From Altererythrobacter sp. B11 (GTDB lineage: Bacteria; Pseudomonadota; Alphaproteobacteria; Sphingomonadales; Sphingomonadaceae), in assembly GCF_003569745.1 (NCBI RefSeq), contig NZ_AP018498.1, positions 1,897,001-1,961,000 on the forward strand: 64,000 bases of DNA, read 5' to 3'. Positions 63,531 to 64,000 of this stretch are shown one piece after another. Below the pieces are notes generated by a model, which saw only the letters and a list, made by a program, of their open reading frames with translations, searched no databases and was not told where the DNA came from. Each line of letters opens with the position of its first letter. Position 1 is the first letter of the stretch. The position numbers and the translations under genes are program-made.

Positions 63531-64000
63531 GTGCCGGAACCGATTCTAGACATTCGCGGTCTGTCCAAGACCTATAAGGGGGGCACCACCGCGCTGGGCG
63601 GAGTGGACCTGCAGATCGAGAAGGGGGAGATCTTCGCTCTTCTCGGCCCGAATGGCGCGGGCAAGACCACGCTGATCGGCGCCGTCTGCGGGCTCGTGCG
63701 GCCGACCGGCGGCTCCATCCACGCCTTCGGCAAAGATATGCGGCACCATTGGCGCGAGTTGCGCCAGCGTATCGGCCTGGTGCCGCAGGAGCTCAGCTTC
63801 GACATGTTCGATACGGTGATCCGCTCCGTCGCCTATTCGCGCGGCATGTTCGGCCGCGCCCCCGATCGCGCGCGGATCGAGGAAGTGCTGCGCAGCCTCA
63901 GCCTGTGGGACAAGCGCGACGCACGCATTCGCGAACTTTCCGGCGGGATGAAGCGCCGCGTGCTGATCGCCAAGGCGCTCGCGCATGATCCTGAACTGCT
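63531..64000 (+). CDS. ABC transporter ATP-binding protein (3' end outside window)
   Basis: The frame is open to the end of the window, so only 156 residues are seen. Present are Walker [11 protein letters not shown]-loop LVPQELSF and the signature LSGGMKRR, with Walker B beyond the window. The sequence [20 protein letters not shown] and the overall order fit the CcmA/NodI-type ATPases of ABC-2 exporters; a permease gene is expected downstream. Start GTG 63531 follows queA by 45 bases. Confidence 0.9.
   Translation, partial: MPEPILDIRGLSKTYKGGTTALGGVDLQIEKGEIFALLGPNGAGKTTLIGAVCGLVRPTGGSIHAFGKDMRHHWRELRQRIGLVPQELSFDMFDTVIRSVAYSRGMFGRAPDRARIEEVLRSLSLWDKRDARIRELSGGMKRRVLIAKALAHDPEL

Overview
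The window is a GC-rich chromosomal segment with short intergenic gaps and many stop-start overlaps. Gene content and order point to an alphaproteobacterium of the order Sphingomonadales (Sphingomonadaceae or Erythrobacteraceae). Pointers are the phoR-pstSCAB-phoU-phoB order, the xseB-ispA pair, an error-prone DnaE2, several sphingomonad-type small proteins and a large exopolysaccharide locus. No phage, insertion sequence or CRISPR array was seen.

Layout. 1-5.4 kb: the tail of a UdgX-type uracil-DNA-binding protein, dnaE2, an extensin-like peptidase-fold protein and a PilZ protein. 5.4-14 kb, all minus strand: the complete phosphate-starvation regulon (phoR, a phosphate-type porin, pstS, pstC, pstA, pstB, phoU, phoB), with matching Pho-box arrays upstream of pstS and phoB and a weaker one upstream of the porin. 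14.3-43.9 kb: a 30-kb exopolysaccharide locus. 44-64 kb: housekeeping genes: two tRNA-Glu genes, recJ, leuA, ilvC, ilvN, ilvB, miaA, serB, purL, xseB, ispA, coaD, a periplasmic cyclophilin, queA and the start of an ABC transporter.

The exopolysaccharide locus has the parts of a Wzx/Wzy-type pathway: an initiating sugar-phosphate transferase, four GT4 glycosyltransferases, flippase, polymerase/ligase, Wza-like export lipoprotein, Wzc-like chain-length protein, outer-membrane barrel and a pectate-lyase-like lipoprotein. Decoration enzymes include two acyltransferase-3 proteins (one with an SGNH domain), a sulfotransferase, a PIG-L deacetylase and a sugar N-formyltransferase.

The most unusual part is a tightly overlapping run at 27.3-31.0 kb. 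It encodes a LuxR regulator, E1-alpha and E1-beta subunits of a 2-oxoacid dehydrogenase, and a protein that joins a lipoyl domain and an E1/E3-binding domain to a PglD/NeuD-like hexapeptide acyltransferase. The usual E2 catalytic domain is absent. The same locus encodes a single-chain fusion of a UDP-sugar 4,6-dehydratase and a PLP 4-aminotransferase, which would supply a UDP-4-amino-sugar. I infer a dedicated route in which a 2-oxoacid is decarboxylated, the acyl group is loaded on a swinging lipoyl arm, and it is passed to the amino sugar. This is a hypothesis from domain architecture and gene order. Other oddities are a Wzc homologue with altered ATP-site residues, two LuxR regulators with degenerate receiver domains, and a terminator-like hairpin directly in front of ilvB.
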